Position numbers and translations under genes: made by a program. DNA of 64,000 nt from Tubiluchus corallicola. Its lineage: Eukaryota > Priapulida > Priapulimorpha > Priapulimorphida > Tubiluchidae. A model generated the notes under the pieces. That model saw nothing but the letters and a program-made list of their open reading frames with translations. It had not been told where the DNA came from and did not search any database. Location of the stretch: contig JAQGDQ010000003.1 of assembly GCA_030141605.1 (NCBI GenBank), forward strand, positions 1,137,501 through 1,201,500, in the 5' to 3' direction. Shown piece by piece: positions 1-18,138 of the stretch. Each line of letters begins with the position of its first letter. Within the stretch, counting starts at the first letter, position 1.

Positions 1-174
1 GCAAAAATGCATAACACGCAAGTTATTTATACTTATACGCCTATATATTTTTATTTACTTATATTTAAATATATTTGTGCTCAGTATAACATATACAGAG
101 TGCCAGGAAATGATACCCTTGCTATACATAAAAGTAATCACAGGTAGATGTAAATGTATTTTTTATATTTTAAT

Positions 175-460
175 CATTATAGCATTTCTTTTTATTGTGT
201 TTTTTAAAGTTCTTTCTCGTCGTTATTGTCAGAAATCAAAAATTATAGTGAAAGAAGTGAGAAAAAGAAATGTCCAATGACATCATTCCCAATGAGAAAT
301 CAGCGCGAATCGTACCCCTGTTCTTTTCTGGTCCTTAGCAGATGTTTTTCACCCAAAATCAACAAATGCTCCTTATGATGATTTTGTTAATTTTTATCTA
401 TTCTTTTCGGTTTCTTCTGTATAGTGGAATGTAATCATTTCCTGACATCTCATAGTAATT
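175..460 (+). repeat. Old dispersed repeat, copy 1 (partner at 55265-55550)
   Basis: This segment aligns in the same orientation with 55265-55550. Both contain the block ttattgtcagaaat (from 222 and 55319), a central attccca/ttgagaaa region, a tttttatct.ttcttt block, and aatcattt followed by tgaca. The spacing from first to last block is about 211 bases here and 214 there, so the copies are collinear. Neither copy codes convincingly. The family is not identified. Confidence 0.5.
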
Positions 461-1269
461 ACGATAGTAATAGCATATAAATGCAAGAAATCCAAAGGTC
501 TGTGTTTTTACTGAGCAAACATACAAATACTTTCTAATGTATTTCTTGTGATTTTTCAGAAATTCAAAAGAAATAATGGTACTGTCTGTTTTCCTTTTGC
601 AAATATGCCTATAATCTTTTCCTTACATCGATGAGCAGGTATTTAGGAAGTGGATAAATGACTTATGTAATTTAATGAACTAAACTTGAACTAGACGCCA
701 ATTTTAAACTAAAAATGCTAAAAACAATTCGTCGTACAAGAAACGCATAAATTACAAACAGTAAAAAGAGCTGTTGCACTACGTGAGCGATTTTTAAACA
801 TTGAAATCTAAAATTTCGAAACTTTAAGATAGAATTATTCGCCGTGAAAATAATCAGCTTCCGGCTTGAAAATTTACATGAAGTTTTCCCTGGTAGGGCT
901 GCCCCCACCGACCACCCACCTTGTAGGCTTATGGCATTCACTGACTAATGTTCTCTGTAGAAATACAGTGTGTGACTTTTAATAACATGTAGCCTGTGCT
1001 TCAGAAATGAACGAAAAACACTTGAAAAAAATCTGTATTAACGGGCTTGTTCAGACTAACTCGCATAACCAAGTAAATCGCAAGCGTATTCATACGAGAA
1101 AACAAAATTTGCTGCGAGTTACTCTCCAACAGCGAACGCAAGGTGCCTTTCAGCAAAACTCGCGACAGATCTTGTAAGATCGTTCAGACTAGTTATCGTC
1201 AGCAAAATGGGGAGATTTGATGTACGATCTGTTTTGGAAAATAGGAAGCATTATTATATTGTTAATGTT

Positions 1270-1301
<32 letters not shown>
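1270..1301. repeat. (GTT)n microsatellite
   Basis: About ten GTT units. The poly-valine and poly-asparagine frames across it are artefacts of the repeat. Confidence 0.9.
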
Positions 1302-2127
1302 CTCTAAATGGGAATTTAAATTGGAACAGAACGTGATTTGTTGTCATTCGTCCAAACGACACACTGTATGTCCATTTTTTCTGAATAGGTGATAAATTAG
1401 TATGGCACAATTGATCTAAAATCAGTAGCCAGTGATTTTTATCTTCGGACGAAAAAACAAGTCTCAAATGGGATTACAAATTCTTTGCTGGGGAGCAAGT
1501 TTCTTTGATGCAATTAATTCGTATAATTATTATAATTATATAATTCAGTAATAATAGCACACCCTTATTGAAATGTGATATAATAAAGAATACATGAACG
1601 CGTTCAAAATATAGAACTACTTCTGAAAAAATATACTTCTCTACAATCAAACAACTGAAGCAATTACTTTTTTAATGAGGTCGTATTCTAAAAAGTTAAG
1701 TTATCCAAATTTACTAAATTTGACTTGTTAGATAAACTTGTCGCATGTGAAAAAGAAGGTGGCTACTGCTGTTGTCACCGCCTCTTAAATCTGTTTACTT
1801 GATCCGCTCAAGTTCCACATTTTTCACTTCAAAACAATTCTCTAATCTATGTATCACACCTAAACGTGTTGCTCGCATTATCTCTTGAACACTTCTAGGA
1901 TGATAGAATTCTATCTCTCCTGTTGAAATTATGCAGGCCTGAATTGTCTTTTGTACTGGTCAGTCCGTTCAACCTCTGCAACACAAGCTCGTTTCTATTT
2001 TCGTGGAAATTAACTTCATTTACCATGTATATAAAAGCAACAGTGAGAATTATAAATATCACAGTGAACGAGTAAATAATCACGAAATGAATGTTAAAGC
2101 TTATGAACAATTCTTTGTGTATTTCAG

Positions 2128-7375
<5,248 letters not shown>

Positions 7376-7889
7376 TCTATGTCACCTTACATGTAATGGA
7401 GAGCATTTGCATGCAGCTGGTGAAATCTTCACAGCATCGAATGATACAAGCAATTTGACTTTATGATAGTTGCTCGCGATATCTAGATCACGATCATTCT
7501 TTGTGAATAACACATGCAAGTGTTCGCGTGTATTTGAGAATCAACAAGTAAATAATGAGCCATTCCTCAGTAGAAATTATAAAGAATGCGAAAAAGAAGT
7601 TACCGTGTTTGTCAACCGAGATTAAGAATGGTGATGATTAGTCTGATCAGTACATGGATAGGTGAATTGGTTCGCTACAGACGACACTCACTGGTTTTAT
7701 TCGCCACTACGATTCTAGCTGCTTACCTGGTAGACAGCGATACACGTGCTAATACAACAGTTTAATGCCATACCTGGCTTAGAGGCATGACAATGAGTCA
7801 GACTTTGACCGGCCGCAATTTTCCACATTGAGTAAGCACAGCCGTTGAATGCTGTATTTCAATTGGCAAGAAACACTTATTATGTTTCA

Positions 7890-7895
7890 AATAAA
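7890..7895 (+). terminator. Candidate poly(A) signal of the GPCR gene
   Basis: AATAAA on the coding strand, about 515 bases after the TGA stop of the receptor, followed by a T-rich stretch (tgtttttttatattg). Other AATAAA copies further on belong more likely to the retroelement remnant near 9200. Confidence 0.45.
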
Positions 7896-8470
7896 TTAAC
7901 TATTTTTCTCGCTAGTGGTTGTTTTTTTATATTGTAGCGTTATCGTAAAGCAAATCTTGTTGGGAACTGAGACGAAATTCTGCAATACCAGCTTATTAAA
8001 TTGCAAGGAACAATCTTCAAAATTAAGTCATCGTTCAAGATTTCTTTGATAATTATAGCACTGTAGCGGAGTGCGTACTATTGAACCTTGCAAGAAATCA
8101 TATCCTTGCAGACACCTCAAGCTACCTTTTAATATTGCCCTTTTAATATTGATGGACAGATGGTATTAAAAGTGCTCACTATGAAAAAGCACTGCACGTA
8201 ACAAACTTAAATTTTGCTGGCTAAACTCTACAGTTCGCTGCTAAAACCTAGGTACAAAATAATGCTGCACATCTGTCGTCAACGCGTTTGATCACATCAT
8301 GCCTGTCTTGTATTTTGTGCACTGGTTGTCTGTTAAATGTATTATTTCTTAAATTGTTAACTAAGTTGTGAGTATTAGATAATGATACTCCGTATTACAA
8401 CTGTGAACTTTACGTCAGTCATCTTATAGGCTAAGATCCAACGAAGACCTCCCCTATACATACATATACA

Positions 8471-8760
8471 TAATCTTTATTTAAAGTCGGATGTACAACG
8501 GAAGAACATTAGCCAAATAGGCTTTTAATACCGACTGAACTGTACTATGCTAAAAAAGTTTACTAAAATAGACATACAATATTACTCAAATTAGAAATGA
8601 AATCAAAGATGAAAAACAAAAATAAAAATGGGGTACTCTGCAAAATACAAAATAAAATCATACAAACAAGGATAAAAACAAGACAGTCACAAATATTTAA
8701 AAAGGTGAGCATCACTTGATTCTGAAAATATGAAACGATTATATGGAGATAAAAACACAC
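8471..8760 (-). mobile_element. Non-LTR retrotransposon 3' end, degraded
   Basis: On the minus strand this ends in the tail gactttaaataaagatta, preceded by 'cggtattaaaagcctatttggc'-like sequence. The same arrangement recurs at 27870-27950 (tail gactttaaataaaggtta, with 'cggcgataaaagcctc'). Such an untranslated 3' end with a short ATT-rich or AAAG tail is typical of CR1/L2/Jockey-type LINEs. The upstream limit is uncertain, and no intact reverse transcriptase frame remains. Confidence 0.4.
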
Positions 8761-8879
8761 TAAAACAGATTCACTAATAAGACACAGGATATTTAAAAAT
8801 AATTAACACAAATTAGGTAGCACAATCTGAGATACAAATTAGGTTGCACAAGCTGAGAAACCAGTATGAAACTCTATGA

Positions 8880-9213
8880 AACCAGGTCTTGTGAAAATTT
8901 TGAAATATTTAGGCATCTTTTAAAGACGCATTTATTCACACTAGCGTACAATTGAATACCGTTTTGGAGTCTATAACCAAATTGAATGTTTGTTTTACTG
9001 TGATGCTTACATTTTATAATGCAAGCTCATACAGAGTAAACTGGTTCTTCCTAGCGGCTTGATTAATTATTTTATAGCAGAATAAGCATTTTCTATATTT
9101 TTATTTTAACTTTACTGAATTTAGTTCGTTTAGTATTGACTTTATGCATTTTTTCTGTTCAGCATTCAAGCGCGTATTTATTTGATGCTATACAAAAATA
9201 AATGAACTTAAAT
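8880..9213 (+). mobile_element. LINE (CR1/L2-like) 3' fragment
   Basis: The plus frame reads EIFRHLLKTHLFTLAYN and then a stop. This is the characteristic last segment of CR1/L2-like reverse transcriptase ORFs (usually FK..LKTHLF). It is followed by about 250 bases of AT-rich sequence with 'aagcgcgtatttatt' and 'caaaaataaatgaac', resembling the 3' untranslated tail of such elements. Only the extreme C-terminus survives. Confidence 0.45.
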
Positions 9214-9798
9214 GATGTGTGTAGTCGCATTTAATTTAGTATATTGTACGGCTTAGCTTGCCATTAATGGTTATTTTTGAAATATTGTGAATGTGCCTTT
9301 AGATAACGTTTAGGGTTGTTAAAGGATGATTGTGTAAACATGTAATTATGTGATTGTGATTATGTAAACATGGTATTGTCCACTGTATGTTAGTTGATTT
9401 TAGCATCTGTTTACCTCAGTGAGTTGTGTTATTAGTTCTTTATTTTGTTTTAATTTCATTAGCATAAACAAACCATGCAACCAAATGTTTGATGTTTACT
9501 TGTAAGCATTACACATATTCGGTACATCTGCAACACCTGAATTTATTTAATTTACACAGTTCACTATGTGACTGAGTCAGCTGTTGTCCTTCACCTTTAA
9601 GGATCCTTGAACTCTATATTATGGGGCAGTGAGCATGAATTGCACTTCGTTCGTTCAATAATCACGATTTAGGTTGATCGTACAAGTAGATATAGCCTAC
9701 GAATAGAGTGCAGTTTTTTTTTCATTAATCCACTTATAGAAGAAGTATTACACTTTTGATAAAGCAAGTTTATTCAGAAAAAGATATTCTGTCATAAC

Positions 9799-12700
9799 AT
9801 GGGTGAGAATACAAGAGCGGGACAGCTTGTTTATTCCGTAGTTCTAGTTGGGCTGACAGCTGTGGCTGTGAAAATTTTCCTGCCAAAACTCACGGAGCCA
9901 AATTTGCCTATTGTTACCCATGGATCAGTTGAAGCTGGTTTTGAAAGCGTCCAAGAGGAGTTCAGGTACGCTTTTGTAAAAACAATTGAAAGTCAGTTAA
10001 GATTTTTGTAATAAGTTTCAATTACATTCTTTTGCTAAATAATAGGCGACATAGGCCTATTATTATTTACAAAAAAACCCCACTGGAGTGCCTTGTTTCA
10101 TAATGTATATACGTGCTTTATCTTTTCGAAAGTTTGAACAGACTGTCAGGTGTAACCTGAAGCATGTGTAAGTTAAAAAACCATTTAAACATATTCTGGA
10201 ACGTCAGTCTACGCGGCCTTAATATACAAAAGATCCCAAACTTGGTCGCTACTGATCTCAATTAGCAATGAAACCTTAAAGTTAGAGTCGACGTTGATTA
10301 TTCAGTTTTCTTTCAAGTCAAGTAGCGTCAGTTAACTGGCTTATTAAGCTTTAAGCTCGTGTGCCTGAATTATAAGTTCTACTATCTGCTAGTATGACGA
10401 TCAGCGTGTTTCTCTGTTGAAATTTTGCTCTACTAAAACAATGAAAAACATATTTTCTATTTTCTCTAGTAACATTAATGTGGTGTCTAATGAGGAGCAA
10501 TGTTTGTTATATATGACTCGCCTGTTTCAACTGCTTAATTCCTAATATGATTGGATTACATATGATAGTCATTAAGGGCAAAGCGAATATTCTGAATTGA
10601 TTGATCCTACAGATGATGAACGAAATGTGTATTCGACAGCTCCCATAAGTGTTTTGTAGGTCTCTTTTTATTGTGTGATAACTGTGTTTTTACCAGCGTG
10701 TCATGTATTTTAAATCGTATGCGAATAACGATATTATTATGTAGGAAACTCTTCGAAGAAGGATTAGAAGAAAACGGAGCTGCATACTCTGTGTATTATA
10801 AAGGGAAATCAGTAGTTGATATTTGGGGTGGATATGCTGATAGATCAACTGCATCTCCATGGAAACAAGACACAATGTCATTGTTTTTCTCTACTTCAAA
10901 AGGCATGGGTGCATTAGCCGTGGCCGTGCTGGTAGATAGGGGACACTTGAGTTATGATGACTTGGTCACAAAACATTGGCCAAAGTTTGGGCAGAACGGC
11001 AAAGACAACGTAACAGTCTCCATGTTGCTCTCCCATCAGGTGCAACTTTTACCTATGTCTGTAGGCCTATCAGTATTTGATAATTCGACTTATTGTAAAA
11101 AGAACTATGTAAGATTGATAATCAAATTGTAATAAAAACAAAATGCAGTTTTTATTCTGCATTGATAGGCTGGATTATCCTCATTAGATGAAGGCGTTAA
11201 ATTGACGATAGATGACTTGAACGATCATAAAAAGATAGGAGACTTCCTTTCAAATCAGAAACCTCAGTGGCCACCAGGAACTGCGCATGGCTATCATGCA
11301 TTTACACAGGTTGTACTTTTACTTTAATCTAATGGTTTATTTCTTCATTAAATTTTTGCACTGATATCATGTAGAGATATTTTGATTAAAGATGGCGTTC
11401 TTTCAAAAACTTTGTTCTTAAAAGTTGGTGTCAACAGCAATAAGAAAAAAATCCATACAATGTGAATCTGTCTATTGATGTTTTTGACAGGGATGGCTGG
11501 TCAATCAACTTGTTATGAGAACTGATCCTAAAAAAAGAACTGTTGGACAGTTTTTTAAAGAAGAGATTGCCGATCCGTTTGGTATGAGATGGGAATAAGT
11601 TACACGTATACAATCTTTACTGGCAAGAATTAAAGCAATTTATAAAAAAACTAGTCCAGAATACGAAGCATTCCGTTACCTGTTTATTGACTTTATTCCC
11701 AACTGCGTAAATATAACATTTAAAACATCATTTACCGTTGCCATGGTACATTTATCGCGAAAATGTCACTTAGAGCATCATCTACTGTTGTCATGGTTTT
11801 TCCGTTTTTCATAAAAATTTGGTAATAAGGGCTAACTCTATTGTGACGTCACACTATTAAAAGCTGACAAATGAGCAACACCGAGAACGAGCACGAGAAC
11901 AGCATCACTTCGAAATAGATCCTTTATAGAGTTACTTCGCAGGCAAACATCAATAAACTTTCATCAAAAATAAAGAATTAGCACGATGTTTCAGCAAACT
12001 GAGGTGTAATATATTCAGTTGAAAGGAAAGGACAAAAATCACAAAATTCGAAATAATTGTTTATTTCATGTTTAGCTTAAACGTGATTACTTAAATTCTA
12101 CAAACCTTTAGAAGCAGTTTTCAAGTTCATTTAGTGAAAATGCTTTATATAGCTTTAAAGAGAACGGCGTTAGTAATACGTATACATTTAAATTATTCTT
12201 TTTACATTAAACAAAAAGAAAATGTTCTGTATTGAATTTAAAGTTACTTTACAGATTAGTCGTTTAAAGTTACTCTGGAAAAAATAACTGCAATGGATTG
12301 ATTACTAAATTATTTGAAGATTTAGAATTTAAGGACTTTAAGTAATTTTACGTTGTGAAGAAAAAAATCCTTTTTCTTTTGACAGCTAGAACAATTTGAT
12401 CCCACAATTAAGAGCTGAAATACTTCACTCTAATACACCTTGAATTTTTTGAGCATAAGACTCAGAATTTTTACTAATTGTATTATAAATTACAAAATAC
12501 AGAAACTTACTACTTAGCCTTTTTTGTGTCGTTTTCTTCTTTCTGCTGCAGATCACAGCAGGGTACTGAAACGCTTTGTCTTTTCTACTTTTATTGAGAG
12601 ACATCTCTATTAATTGAGAATACTTTACTAAATCTATTTTGGGGAACATCATTGACTATTCCTTGGAACTATTATATCTAATTTTAGTTTTTTTTATAAA

Positions 12701-15700
12701 TTACCCGGATGGTTCTTGTGTCTTATCAGGTATTGAGTTTTACATTGGTGTTCCTAAATCTGAGATTCACAGAATAGCCAGGATTCAGCCGAAGGCTTTC
12801 TCACTGTCAAGTATTAAGGAAATGATTTCTGGAATATACACCTGGCACATGTCTGGTTCTAGAGCTGACCTAGCAAAAAGAGCTCTCAGCTTCGATATGA
12901 TAGCACTTCCTGGTGGTGGGTCAGTAAGTATAGTGTGCTGCTTTTCCTTCTCCACTAATTAAGTCTTTTTCACTGATTGCAGACAGTATAGTTACATCAA
13001 AAACGAAAATAGCTGCAGTCGTTTGTTAAATTAAAACTTAAGGCAACAAGATTCTTGAAATTAAACACGTTTAGTTACAGCAAACTGCAAGAGATTTGTC
13101 AGTGCCACTTCCGTATTTTCTCTTCGTTTAAACGTTAATGAAAAACCTTTTTATACAAGTCATTCTAAACAAATCCAGAAGCCACTCAGGGTAAGGGCTT
13201 ACACTTAGAAATTAAAATACAGGATCCAGAAACTGAATTTGCAATTCTGTAAATGATTTGCCAATCTTACGAAGTATCTGTTAGCATTCTTTCGAATTTT
13301 CAGTAAAAGTAAAAAAGTTTCGCGGTTAAAATTTTATTTCAGAGCAGGTTACAGGCATCTAGCAATGGCTAATATAGGAACGTATACAGGCCGCAGTATT
13401 AAGACGAGTTCTTGGATTAAACTATCAGCATCTAGGAAAAACTGAAGAGCCATATCAAGAAATTCTGTCATAATAGTAACTAAAAAGATGAGGCAATGTT
13501 GCAAAAGACCTTTGATATGCAAGTAATTAGAGAATTTCTCCAAACCAGGTTCAATCACTTGACTTGAAACGGGGTGCAGCACTAGTACAGATGTGGCTGC
13601 AGTATCAGTTCTCAGATTGTAAGTCAATTTTTGAAGATTGAGTATAGCATTTTCAAGAAAGATACAGGGGCATATAACTTTTTCCTAATATGTTCAAAGT
13701 TTTTATGTAAGGTAATTTTCCTATCTAAGATCGAGACACTAGTCAAGGTCAAACAAACGAATGTACGTCTGATTAGAGTGAGATGAAACAGCCACGTGCG
13801 TAGCAGGCTACGTTGCATCGCGATTACGAAAAAATAAAACAAACGTCGTCTGCTTTACAGTAAAAGTGCCAAAGTATGTTTCATGCATGCGAAATAACTA
13901 GGAACTAGCAAAGGCCCCGCAAAAAATGTTGCGTATAAATACACTTATAATCAAAAATACGCGAACATTCTACCTAGTGTTCGTTTATTTACCTAACGCA
14001 AAGCCAGCAGCAGCTTTTACTTAATCAAAGTTATAAGTTTATAGGCAGAGTATAATGGATGACGTCAGAACAATGGCTTTGCGTCAGCAGTTTTCCCAAA
14101 AAAAAACGCCGGAAATGGAATCTCCAATCAAGTCGTCACAGCTTCTCAGGGTGGAGACGTCCTAAAATACAGCCCACACCATCGTGTAGCTCTGTTTCTC
14201 AAAATCTAAATCTAAATATGGCTACTACACCCACCGCTGAACGAGCTATCTATCCATAGCCAGCACCACCCATGGCCCATTCTCGTTTTCCAGAAATAAG
14301 AGGCAAAAGTTTTTCAAAAGCGGCCGAAAAATGGCCATTCTTGGAGGTTTTTCGTCCCCCGTTCATCCCAGAATACTTCAAAACGTAACGCACTATACAC
14401 AATAGTATACTAAAGATAGCATAGCAAGTTTAGAAAATACAAACTTTGTAGATCATTGACGAAAGTTGAAACCTTAAGGAACGTTAACATTAATTTCTTA
14501 CGTAAAAGAAGCGTGCCTTTTTATTAACAACTTTGCTAAAGGCCAGTTTCTTATAATTAATTCCTTTATAGTTCTGGTTTACTCCGTAAGTAGTTTTCTG
14601 ATTTAGGCAACAATTGCATTTGATATCGCATTTTACCGTTGGTTCTCCAATAGAGTTCCATGGTACTTTTGATGTGAGTATTCACTATCCATAGCTTGCG
14701 TTTTAGTAAAACACCACAATGTACATTGTACAAACAGATATTTACAATCGTTCAGTACGTCGATTACTTTACATAAATGCTCCAGACTATTTATTGCTAC
14801 TTATTTACTGAAATAACAGAATCAAAGCTCTGATTTACTGATTAATGTTTTAAAACAGGACATTCGTGTATGGAATAACGCCGAACTGATGTCAGATGTA
14901 GAAGTACCAGCAGTTAATGGTATAGGCACAGCTCGCTCGCAGGCTAAGATATATGGAATTATTGCCAACGGGGGCAAACACGACAAAAAACCGTTGCTGA
15001 AACCGGAAACAATAGCAAAGGTAAATATGTTTCATAGGTTCTAATGTAAAAAGAACATATGAGCAAACGATGACTATATGACCACAACATCGACATGAAA
15101 ATGACGAAGGTCAGATTTCAAAACGACCGTATTTCAAAAGTAGCGGTACAGAAGACGTAATGGTTTAAATGACAAACACCATGTTTTTAATGAAAGAGAA
15201 GTAGCTATGCCTGTCCCTACTAACCAGAGTATCTAAAACTTTTCAAATTGTACCAGATTTAGTAGTGAAGTAAGAACATTTTTCTACATTTATTGTTATA
15301 ATGACGAATTAGTTAAGAGACTGAAGATTTTTTTCTTGAGAGATCAAACGATTCATATAAAGAAACTGTGATGGTCATTTTTTCAAGCAGAATTATTCGA
15401 TTTTACTGAATTGTATTTTCTGGCTGTTATGTTACATTTACAGTTAGAAGAGTGCATAGACGATAACGACGATTTGATACTTAGCATCCTAGGAATGCAC
15501 ACTAAATTTAGTAGTGGTGGTTTTTTTTGTGGTGAGGCGTTTACATTTGACGGGGTAAGAATAATCATTATTGTTTCTCTCGTGAACATGTCTAAATTAT
15601 AAATAGGGTAATATATGGGTTAATATCGTACATAGACCAATGTAGGACGATGAGCTTTTAAGGCTTTTACGGTTGCCTCACACATAGAACTCAAGTACAA

Positions 15701-17354
15701 GAAGATTGCTGGTTAATTAATTTTAATTTTAATTAAACTCAATCACAAAAGAATTAACGGCCGTCTTGCTCTTTCCTCGCTGTTTACGCGTATGTGCATA
15801 AGCCTAAGTACCGTGTGGACAAAAACTAACATTACCTAACAAGAACAGTGATACAGGCGCTAGTTTTCTTCTCCTTTATTAATAAAGGAGAGTAACAGCG
15901 TCGTATACAACATTGTTATTTTTAGCAAAGACGGAAGCTCATTGTTTGACATGTACGATATTTTAGCCAGTGTTCGATATTAGCCCATTTAACAATATAC
16001 CGTTAAACGGGGTAAATAGAGCCGGTGGGGTAAATAGGGACAAATGCAGGAATAAGCAATGCACAGTTCATTCATTTAATTCCATTTATAATTTTATAAA
16101 CCAACCTGATGCACGTACTATCTACCAAGGACTCGATATCTTTGTGAAGACACTCCTGGTTGTCATGGCAACTGCAAACCGAAGACATACTAACAACACA
16201 AAAAGTAACGGTAGCTTAAACTTTTATTGCACAGGCCTAATCGGTGGGCCAGATGTGGTTATTTTGTAGCTGGCAGTTGAGCGACGTATCTTCACTAATA
16301 CCTAACATTTAGTTCAATTTTGAATCACTCAGTTTGTATTTTTTCTCCCTTTTTGAGCAACTTTGGACATAGTTTGATATAGACAACGTGGTGAATCGGG
16401 ACAGCATACCATGCACGTATAAACGACTCCCTGCTGGAGCACAGTGCAGCAAAACAACACAATACAATGGGCAGATTTTGGGAGTTATAGCCCATCCTAA
16501 AATATTGGGTTGAGTTCTAAGATATGGGGTCAATTGGAGAGAATGGCGAATGTTTGGTGATATGCAACAAATTGTGCTATCTAAGAGCAGCGCTATCTAA
16601 CCAAGCTTTGTAAATTTATCCTAGATATCATAGTAACTGATTTTAAAACACGTTTTTTGAAACCGAAGTTGTGTCCCTTTTCACCTCATGTAATGCAAGA
16701 TGGTTACAAGAATTAAAAATAAGGCTATCCCTATTCATCCCAAAATGCGGGGCTAATCGGGACATTTGTTTTTGAATAAAAAACAATGTACGATTTTTTT
16801 ATCATAACAACAATACCTTCAAAAGATAGATTGTGTATGTGGCCATGTAACTGCCAAACACAATTTAGAAAAAAAACTAACAAAAAAATTACGGCAGTTT
16901 GAATGTAAAAATTGTCCCTATTCACCCCGTTTTACGATACCTACTTATAATAAACATATACGGATAGGGCAAATATGTAAATATTAAATATTATTACCTT
17001 TATGTGGATTTTACTGGAGTGTGTTGGCAAATACTTGTTTGACACCTCAGCAGGAGCAAAAGTAAAATTATTACCCGTTTATTTGTTTGTTCGTGTACAT
17101 ATTTGTTATTTAATTATTCCAACTTGATTTTTGTCAGTCAATATTCAGTGAAAACATTCTGATATATTTTTTAATATATCTAGGGAATACAGTTGTATGG
17201 TTCTCCAGGATACGGGCTTCAACTTGGGGCTGCAGACTCAAAGACCAACGTAGGGTTTGGGTATCTCACCAACACATTAGTTTCAGTCATTGATTCTCGC
17301 TATCAAAGACTAGTAACGAAGACCTACGAATGCATTAATAAATTAAAAACATAG
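9799..17354 (+). CDS. Serine beta-lactamase (class C/EstB-like) domain protein, membrane-anchored
   Basis: Nine exons: 9799-9965, 10745-11039, 11169-11309, 11491-11581, 12730-12919, 14607-14673, 14859-15020, 15444-15554, 17184-17354 (stop TAG), giving 464 residues. Residues about 8-30 form one membrane segment. The Beta-lactamase family (PF00144) body follows: the nucleophile motif STSKG (Ser105, Lys108 of S-x-x-K), [19 protein letters not shown] (Tyr196, the position of the second catalytic motif), [27 protein letters not shown] and a C-terminal [12 protein letters not shown] segment. Animal members are hydrolases or esterases of mostly unknown substrate. Exon 6 is the least certain. It is open only if exon 5 uses the donor GG|GTCAGT; the stronger-looking GTAAGT four bases later would put a TGA into exon 6. 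Oddity: the usual HPG motif near the third catalytic position reads SPG. The start is the first ATG ahead of the membrane segment. Confidence 0.85.
13349..13842 (-). other. Unassigned antisense open frames in intron 5 of the beta-lactamase gene
   Basis: Two abutting minus-strand frames (13349-13627 and 13624-13842) have no low-complexity bias. They encode hydrophobic, leucine-rich sequence (for example [21 protein letters not shown]). I do not recognise a domain, and splice sites are not obvious. They may be part of a decayed insertion, as this intron (12920-14606) is long. Coding status is doubtful. Confidence 0.15.
15994..16941. mobile_element. Non-autonomous DNA transposon-like element with terminal inverted repeats
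   Basis: The left end reads ataccgttaaacggggtaaa. The reverse complement of the right end reads atcgtaaaacggggtgaata and continues gggacaattt. On the left, 'ggggtaaataggga' follows a few bases later. Inside are further subterminal copies of the same theme: 'ggggctaatcgggac' at about 16749 and 'gaatcgggacagc' at about 16392. The element is about 950 bp, has no transposase frame, and lies in intron 8 of the beta-lactamase gene. The target-site duplication is not resolved and the superfamily is not assigned. Confidence 0.55.
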
Positions 17355-17409
17355 TAATTCATAGCAAAGTTAACTTTTACCTCAGTGGTATATGGAAAAT
17401 AATTGTGTG

Positions 17410-17415
17410 AATAAA
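17410..17415 (+). terminator. Poly(A) signal of the beta-lactamase-domain gene
   Basis: AATAAA 56 bases after the TAG stop, followed by a GT-rich segment (gtggtgtgttttatttt) that fits a downstream processing element. Confidence 0.65.
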
Positions 17416-17610
17416 CGTGTTTTAGCAAATTCAACTGTGGTGTGTTTTATTTTTTGAAGAATAAATTTTGCACCCGCAAATCTTCTCAATCAGACCCTTA
17501 TCAATGAGCTTTCTGATCTCTATAGACAACTTCGTGACGTTTCACCACAAACTTCATGTTAGTGAACTCTTTGAGTTAGCCTTTTATAAAACAAATAATG
17601 ATTGACAATA

Positions 17611-17725
17611 AGTAAGTAAGTAAGTTAGTTAGTGAGTGAATGAGTAAGTGAGTGAGTGAGTGAGTGAGTGAGTGAGTGAGTGAGTGAGTGAGTGAGCGAG
17701 CAAGCAAGCAAACAAACAAGCAAAC
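17611..17725. repeat. (GTGA)n tetranucleotide repeat with AAGC/AAAC flank
   Basis: The repeat begins as AAGT/TAGT units, becomes about 15 GTGA units, then shifts to GCAA and AAAC units. The Leu-Thr-His-Ser frame across it is an artefact. Confidence 0.9.
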
Positions 17726-18138
17726 ATGCAAGGTTATTTTACGCTTGTTTACATTACACACTATAAACACGATGTGAGATTTGTTATTAATAATAGTGAG
17801 AATAAAATGTCGGGAAATTGTTCCTTAAGTGATGTTTGCATTGCCTTTCAGGACTTCATGATTATTTCTTCATTATAAAACGCATTTTTCGCTGTGAAAG
17901 TGAATATTGACTTACCTACACAGAGAATTTTGTGTGCGCAAAGAGGCAGTTGAACTGAAAACCAGAGAAACGACAAATTTTTCGTAAGATGACCTACAGC
18001 TAGCAAAAGGCAGTAAAAGTCTCGAAGCATTTTGTTGACGTCTTTCATAAAACGCATAACACGTTAATTTTATTTTTCTATCTTACCGCTGTTGCTACGT
18101 TACATAACTTACTCTATGACGTCAGCATAATTACTCAC

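Larger units (their letters stand above)
1..2127. other. Non-coding stretch upstream of the first recognised GPCR exon
   Basis: No exon that I can support lies here. It is probably an intron of the GABA-B-like receptor, because the exon at 2128 begins in mid-codon and needs a preceding coding exon. It holds an old dispersed repeat (about 175-460) and a GTT microsatellite (1270-1301). A motif around 'gttcagacta' occurs at about 1049 and again at about 1182 in direct orientation, which suggests a small degraded repeat. A hydrophobic open frame at 77-280 was considered and rejected as a receptor exon. Confidence 0.5.
7376..9798. other. 3' UTR and intergenic region with LINE remnants
   Basis: The first half is probably the receptor 3' UTR. 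A canonical AATAAA sits at 7890-7895, about 515 bases after the stop codon. The rest is AT-rich and holds two retroelement 3' remnants listed separately. No additional gene is supported before the ATG at 9799. Confidence 0.5.

Noticed and set aside
77-280. Hydrophobic open frame that could be the TM1 exon of the GABA-B-like receptor
   Set aside because: It lacks receptor signatures. The only good donor (GAA|GTGAGA) leaves phase 0, whereas the exon at 2128 needs two preceding bases of a split codon.
1189-1467. Minus-strand frame with poly-Asn
   Set aside because: It is created by the GTT microsatellite, and nothing else in it looks like protein.
10671-10744. Alternative N-terminal start for the beta-lactamase protein upstream of exon 2
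   Set aside because: The AG at 10743-10744 is a good acceptor in the right phase for exon 1 (9799-9965), and the upstream residues do not match the family.
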